Shown: positions 60,393 through 64,000 of the stretch, in pieces | How the letters are laid out: each line of letters starts with the position of its first letter | Numbering within the stretch: position 1 is the first letter of the stretch | Assembly (NCBI GenBank): GCA_951217055.1 | Contig: OX578276.1 | Coordinates: 62,694,402-62,758,401, forward strand | DNA: 64,000 nucleotides | From: Gerris lacustris | Taxonomy: Eukaryota > Arthropoda > Insecta > Hemiptera > Gerridae | Reading direction: 5' to 3' | Notes under the pieces: generated by a model | The model's input: the letters and a program-made list of their open reading frames with translations, nothing else | Told to the model about the DNA's origin: nothing | Databases searched by the model: none | Position numbers and translations under genes: made by a program

Positions 60393-61115
60393 TGAATTAT
60401 TTATTTAATATCTCAGGCTTAGATTCTAGTTCTACCTTAGGTACTGTTCTCGAAGTTTCTAAATCCATTGGTGGCATGAAACTTCTTCGAAGTAGGATTT
60501 CCTCCCGATGACTTCGATGTGCTGCTATATCGTACACCGGGTGATTAAGTACTCGCGTTACGCTTTTCACTAATTCCGGGAGATCGACTATGGTTTCTTT
60601 GCTTGACTGTAGGTTCTTGCTAGGATTTTATAAATTTTAAAACAAATGTAAATAAAGACATGTTAAGAAAATACAATAATTTTCATTATATAAACAGAAG
60701 TCTTTCATTGTTGGGAAGAATACCGTTTTCTAAATGAATCCGAATATGGTTACGAAATATCGAAAATTTTTTGTAAGGTAATGTGAGAATTTGTAAGGCA
60801 CAAGAGAGTTTAATATTTGGAAGTTTTGTCAAAAGAATTGTAGGATTAGTCCGGGATCGTGATATGTTTGACTCTGAATTTTGGAATTTCTGAGTATTCT
60901 TGTTAACTTGCGATTCAATCGGATGCTTGGTAGTTAGGGTAATCCGTGCTTGTTGGTTAGATAAAGGTAGTGTCGGTTATAGAATGGATATAATAGGTAG
61001 TTTCTAAAATAAGCTTCGTTCTTGAAGTGTAGTCTAATTCAGGAATGGTCGGATTTTGATTAGTTTGAGGCTGGTCGATAGGGTTTGTGAAGTGTGAGGT
61101 TTGGGTCGTCATATG
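60393..61115 (-). pseudogene. Unidentified minus-strand coding relic, part next to the Gypsy 5' LTR
   Basis: Reading the minus strand from an ATG at 61113-61115: about 46 open codons, then after an apparent frameshift a further ~95 open codons to about 60690, then a separate ~75-codon open block ending in TAA near 60393. The last block includes VDLPELVKSVTRVLNHPVYD and could begin after an acceptor-like ctacag. No domain was recognised. It may be a decayed host gene or another retroelement. Confidence 0.35.
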
Positions 61116-61226
61116 TGTCAGATAACTGGCTGACATGATGTCAATGCAATATTTTGATGTTAACTTGTTATATTTACATTACTAAATAAATCATTCTTTC
61201 TTTGAGCCTACACTGATTAGCCTACA
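61116..61226 (+). repeat. Gypsy-type element 5' LTR
   Basis: 111 bp, starting TGTCAG and ending CCTACA, with one substitution relative to the 3' LTR (atcatt versus ataatt). The flank tatg before it reappears (offset by one base) after the 3' LTR. Confidence 0.88.
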
Positions 61227-61247
61227 AATTAGCGCTGCGGACAAAGA

Positions 61248-62372
61248 ATGAATAGAAGAAGAAGACAGCAAGACAATGATGAGGCTGCAAATAATCATGT
61301 CTTTATACAACCAAGTAAATCTTTCAATCTACACCCATTCCAACAAGACGAAGAAGAATGGACCAACTACCAAGAACAGTTTGAAATCGAACTAAGGGTA
61401 TGCAATGTGAGAGATGAAGGTATGGCTAGAGATTTGTTATTGTCCAGAATAGGACATAAATCTTTTAAAATTATTTCAGATCACTTTAAACCCAACAAGG
61501 TTAGTGATCAGACATTAACTTCAATTCTCGAAGTTTTAAACAATTATTTCACCAAGAAATATTGTACTTTGGGTGAAAGAGTAGCATTCAGTCGGAGATT
61601 CAGGAACACTGATGAAACCGTATCCCAGTATATAAACGCTCTTAGATCCCTAGCGGGAAATTGCAACTTCCGGGACTCACTAGAAGAAAGGCTTAGAGAT
61701 CAGTTAATGCTAGGGATTAATAATAGTTCATGGCAGAAAGAACTACTGCGGTTACACCCAGAGACTAATGCAACGCTAAAAGATGTTGAAGTTTCTGTTA
61801 CCAATATTGAAAGGGCAGAAGAGGCACAACATAAAATATGCACTTATGATAAACCCTCCCAATCTTACAGACTAACGGACAGTCAAAATAACAATTTTAA
61901 AAAAGGATCAAAATCTATACAAATTAAACTTATTAGAGGGAAGCATTGTTTTAAATGTGGAAAAAAATTACATAAACCTAAAGAAACATGCCCTGCTACA
62001 GGAGCACTATGTTACCTGTGTGCCGGTAACAATCATTTATCAAAAGTATGTTTAAAGAAGGGGAAAGCTATAATTTTAAGTAATGACAAATCAACAAATA
62101 GGATTACATTTTCGAACGATGAATCATCAGATTCGGGGAGTGAAAACGATCAAAATTCTATTAGGGCTATAAATAAAGGAAATAAAGTAATGTTAACAGT
62201 AAAAATAAATAATAAAAAAATTGATATGTTATACGATCCTGGGGCTACTGAATCAGTAATTAGTGAAAATACTTGGAAACATATTAATATCAAGGAACAT
62301 TTTGAAAGAGCATACGACAAAAGATCTTCAACTTCAAGCTATCATTTCGTTCTTAGAAAAGGGATGGCCTGA
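61248..62372 (+). CDS. gag: Gag with start of protease (element-encoded, truncated by deletion)
   Basis: The ATG at 61248 lies 21 bases after the 5' LTR. Residues 35-200 form a Gag capsid-like domain of the retrotransposon type (W38 region, YFTKKY near 100-105, a Q-Y-I-N-A-L-R stretch near 127-133). Two zinc knuckles follow: C234-x2-C237-x4-H242-x5-C248 and C255-x2-C258-x4-H263-x4-C268, for nucleic-acid binding. An aspartic-protease start, LYDPGATESVI, lies at 328-338; the usual D-T/S-G is D-P-G here. Near residue 350-357 (about 62298-62318) the natural protein ends at the deletion, and the last ~17 residues are out-of-frame integrase DNA. The protein would form particles, but its protease is incomplete. 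Confidence 0.85.
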   Translation: MNRRRRQQDNDEAANNHVFIQPSKSFNLHPFQQDEEEWTNYQEQFEIELRVCNVRDEGMARDLLLSRIGHKSFKIISDHFKPNKVSDQTLTSILEVLNNYFTKKYCTLGERVAFSRRFRNTDETVSQYINALRSLAGNCNFRDSLEERLRDQLMLGINNSSWQKELLRLHPETNATLKDVEVSVTNIERAEEAQHKICTYDKPSQSYRLTDSQNNNFKKGSKSIQIKLIRGKHCFKCGKKLHKPKETCPATGALCYLCAGNNHLSKVCLKKGKAIILSNDKSTNRITFSNDESSDSGSENDQNSIRAINKGNKVMLTVKINNKKIDMLYDPGATESVISENTWKHINIKEHFERAYDKRSSTSSYHFVLRKGMA

Positions 62373-63411
62373 AAAGAAAGACATACAGAAAGACCTGTTA
62401 CTTTACTTTGACAAGAGAGAAGAACTATCGTACGAAGATAAAACCTTATTATGGAAAGGAAGGATTGTAACACCACGGCGACTACGAGGAAAAATTTTGA
62501 ACATCTTACACGAGGGTCACCCAGGTGTGGCAGCAATGCGTTCAACGGCTAGATTTCATGTATGGTGGCCGAAAATAGACGAAGATATTGATAATTATGT
62601 AAAGACATGCCGGCAATGTCAAGAAAATCGTCCTAGTGATCCAGATGTTCCGTTGTACTCCTGGTCTGTTCCCTCTGAAGTCTGGTTGAGAATCCATATA
62701 GACTTTGCTGGGCCTTATGAAGGCAAATATTGGTTAATTCTTGTAGACTCAACAAGTAAATGGTTAGAGGTTGTCCCTATGAATAGCATAACAACAACAA
62801 AAACAATAGAAGCTCTTCAAGATATTTTCGCCAGGTTTGGACTACCAAAACTTATAGTCTCGGATAATGGACCACAACTGACATCTGATCGTTTTAAAGA
62901 TTTCTGTAAAAATCTGAATGTTAAACACATTACAACTTCCCCTTATCATCCTAAAAGTAATGGTCTTGCCGAAAGAGCAGTTCAAACTTTTAAAAGACGT
63001 TTCAAGGCATCAAAACAAGACAGACTGGACGTAAATTCTAGATTATCAAAATTCTTAATGAGTTACAGGTCGACTCCACATAAAACGACAGGAAGGACAC
63101 CATCTGAATTATTACTTGGGAGACAGATGAGAACAACACTGAGCCTCTTGAAACCCGACATTTCAAGAGATATTGCTGTAGCACTAGCAGGGCAAAAGAA
63201 ATATCACGATAGAGGAAAAAGAGATAAACACTTTAAACTGGGGGAAAAGGTCTGGGTACAGAACACAGACAAGAAAGGGTACACTGAAGGTGAAGTACTG
63301 AAGGTAACTGGACCTCTTTCCTATGTTGTGTTGCTGAACGGTCGGCAGCAGAGAAGACACGCCTCCCAGCTAAGACCAAGGAAAGAGCTGAGGGGGAGGA
63401 ATGTCAGATAA
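62320..63411 (+). CDS. Integrase with C-terminal chromatin/DNA-binding region (element-encoded, lacks own start)
   Basis: The open frame continues from the deletion junction to a stop at 63409-63411. It begins with the GWPE linker that follows RNase H in Gypsy-type pol. Next come the HHCC zinc region (HEGHPG ... CRQC) and the catalytic core with IDFAGP (first Asp), VSDNGPQ (second Asp) and the Glu in GLAERAVQTF, exactly 35 residues after the second Asp (DD35E). A C-terminal domain follows with a LGEKVWVQN motif and HASQLRP near the end. All catalytic residues are intact. It is in a different frame from gag, and the only in-frame starts are internal or non-ATG, so it is probably not translated as it stands. 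Confidence 0.85.
   Translation, partial: KDLQLQAIISFLEKGWPEKKDIQKDLLLYFDKREELSYEDKTLLWKGRIVTPRRLRGKILNILHEGHPGVAAMRSTARFHVWWPKIDEDIDNYVKTCRQCQENRPSDPDVPLYSWSVPSEVWLRIHIDFAGPYEGKYWLILVDSTSKWLEVVPMNSITTTKTIEALQDIFARFGLPKLIVSDNGPQLTSDRFKDFCKNLNVKHITTSPYHPKSNGLAERAVQTFKRRFKASKQDRLDVNSRLSKFLMSYRSTPHKTTGRTPSELLLGRQMRTTLSLLKPDISRDIAVALAGQKKYHDRGKRDKHFKLGEKVWVQNTDKKGYTEGEVLKVTGPLSYVVLLNGRQQRRHASQLRPRKELRGRNVR
63391..63401 (+). promoter_or_regulatory. Polypurine tract
   Basis: agggggaggaa immediately precedes the 3' LTR and overlaps the end of the integrase frame. Confidence 0.8.
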
Positions 63412-63512
63412 CTGGCTGACATGATGTCAATGCAATATTTTGATGTTAACTTGTTATATTTACATTACTAAATAAATAATTCTTTCTTTGAGCCTACACT
63501 GATTAGCCTACA
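63402..63512 (+). repeat. Gypsy-type element 3' LTR
   Basis: 111 bp, matching the 5' LTR at 110 positions. It contains AATAAA (actaaataaataatt), which could serve as the polyadenylation signal. Confidence 0.88.
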
Positions 63513-64000
63513 GTATGGTTGGTTCCTACGACGGCTACCAACCTCGTTAAGGAGTCGTCTTTAGTTTACTTCTGTCCCTACAGCTTGCAATCGGAGTTAA
63601 CGTTCAGGTTTAGCTTTACGTCTATGTCTCATCGCAGGTTCATTTGAATGGGACGTTCGAAAAGAGTGTCGGAAAGCCATAGAACCATGTTTCGAGCTAA
63701 CCGAATCTTTTTGTGTTTTACTACAAAACTAGATTTCTGTTTGATAAAGCTATGAAGTTGTCAAAGAATTTCTTGTATTTTATTTAAGATGGAATCATTT
63801 TCAACCGTTAGTTTATCAAGCCTAATATCAAACAACTTTGTTCTCATCAATGAAAGTTCGGTTAAAGAAACGCTAAGAACTCCACAAGAGGTACCGAGAG
63901 TTTGAAAGAGAAATCCAGTTGTGTCAAGTTTCTGTTTAGTTTTAGTCAATGAGCATAAAATGTCCAATCGATAAGATGAAAGACATTACTAAAACTCGAA
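63513..64000 (-). pseudogene. Unidentified minus-strand coding relic, part beyond the Gypsy 3' LTR
   Basis: The minus strand is open for about 68 codons at 63761-63967 (e.g. SVSLTELSLMRTKLFDIRLD) and again, in another frame, around 63540-63700. Together with 60393-61115 this looks like one coding region interrupted by the LTR element and by frameshifts. The family is not recognised and the window ends before its start. Confidence 0.3.

Larger units (their letters stand above)
61116..63512 (+). mobile_element. Internally deleted Gypsy-type LTR retrotransposon
   Basis: A 2397-bp element with two 111-bp LTRs, a gag/partial protease frame and an integrase frame, but no reverse transcriptase or RNase H. 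A purine tract (agggggaggaa, 63391-63401) sits directly before the 3' LTR as expected for plus-strand priming. Near-identical LTRs mean a recent insertion. It lacks an envelope gene. Confidence 0.88.

Overview
The window reads as AT-rich animal nuclear DNA, most likely from an insect. It has only one convincing host-type gene. The rest is dominated by transposon families typical of arthropods: Jockey-type LINE, Gypsy, Penelope-like, hAT-like, Helitron-like and mini-me-like repeats. There are long (TA)n microsatellites and no bacterial signals. I cannot name the species.

Host gene: an unspliced 270-codon reading frame at 25537-26349, with a good start context and AATAAA signals about 55 bases after the stop. 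It encodes an unrecognised acidic, partly coiled-coil protein. A fragmentary minus-strand coding region (about 60390-61115 and 63513-64000) is split by an LTR element and may be a decayed gene or transposon.

The most interesting locus is 20661-22203. It is an array of a 307-bp unit arranged as 2.5 copies in one direction followed by 2.5 copies in the other, set between (TA)n tracts. Every complete unit carries a full hammerhead ribozyme core: CTGATGA, a GTCG/CGAC stem II, GAAA, and a 6-bp stem III next to a GTC cleavage triplet. The point where the array flips falls at the predicted self-cleavage site. This fits reverse transcription of a self-cleaved or circular RNA (a retrozyme-like element) primed from both sides of a TA repeat.

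Other regions. 0.7-8.6 kb: mini-me/Helitron-like repeats and a hAT-type MITE. 8.6-9.3 kb: an inverted pair between TA tracts carrying a hairpin motif that recurs nine times in the window and resembles a degenerate minimal hammerhead. 10.6-11.7 kb: a TTAA-flanked fold-back element. 17.3-18.2 and 27.3-28.8 kb: Helitron-like copies. 28.8-29.2 kb: a 404-bp element with 29-bp perfect inverted ends and GC-rich cargo. 31.9-32.2 kb: a LINE reverse-transcriptase fragment. 37.5-40.7 kb: a hAT-like element with a perfect 8-bp target duplication and a nested 2.1-kb long-inverted-repeat transposon. 43.9-45.9 kb: a fold-back locus whose arms each carry a 5S-rRNA-derived promoter fragment, one arm holding a nested hAT-type element with a tRNA-like promoter. 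46.4-46.8 kb: a Penelope relic. 53.7-54.8 kb: a long palindromic element. 56.1-59.7 kb: a 5'-truncated Jockey-type LINE flanked by a 284-bp direct repeat. 61.1-63.5 kb: a young Gypsy-type LTR element with intact gag and integrase reading frames but no reverse transcriptase.

All assignments come from reading the sequence. No database search, folding program or alignment was run. Repeat-family boundaries are approximate except where termini or target duplications are stated.
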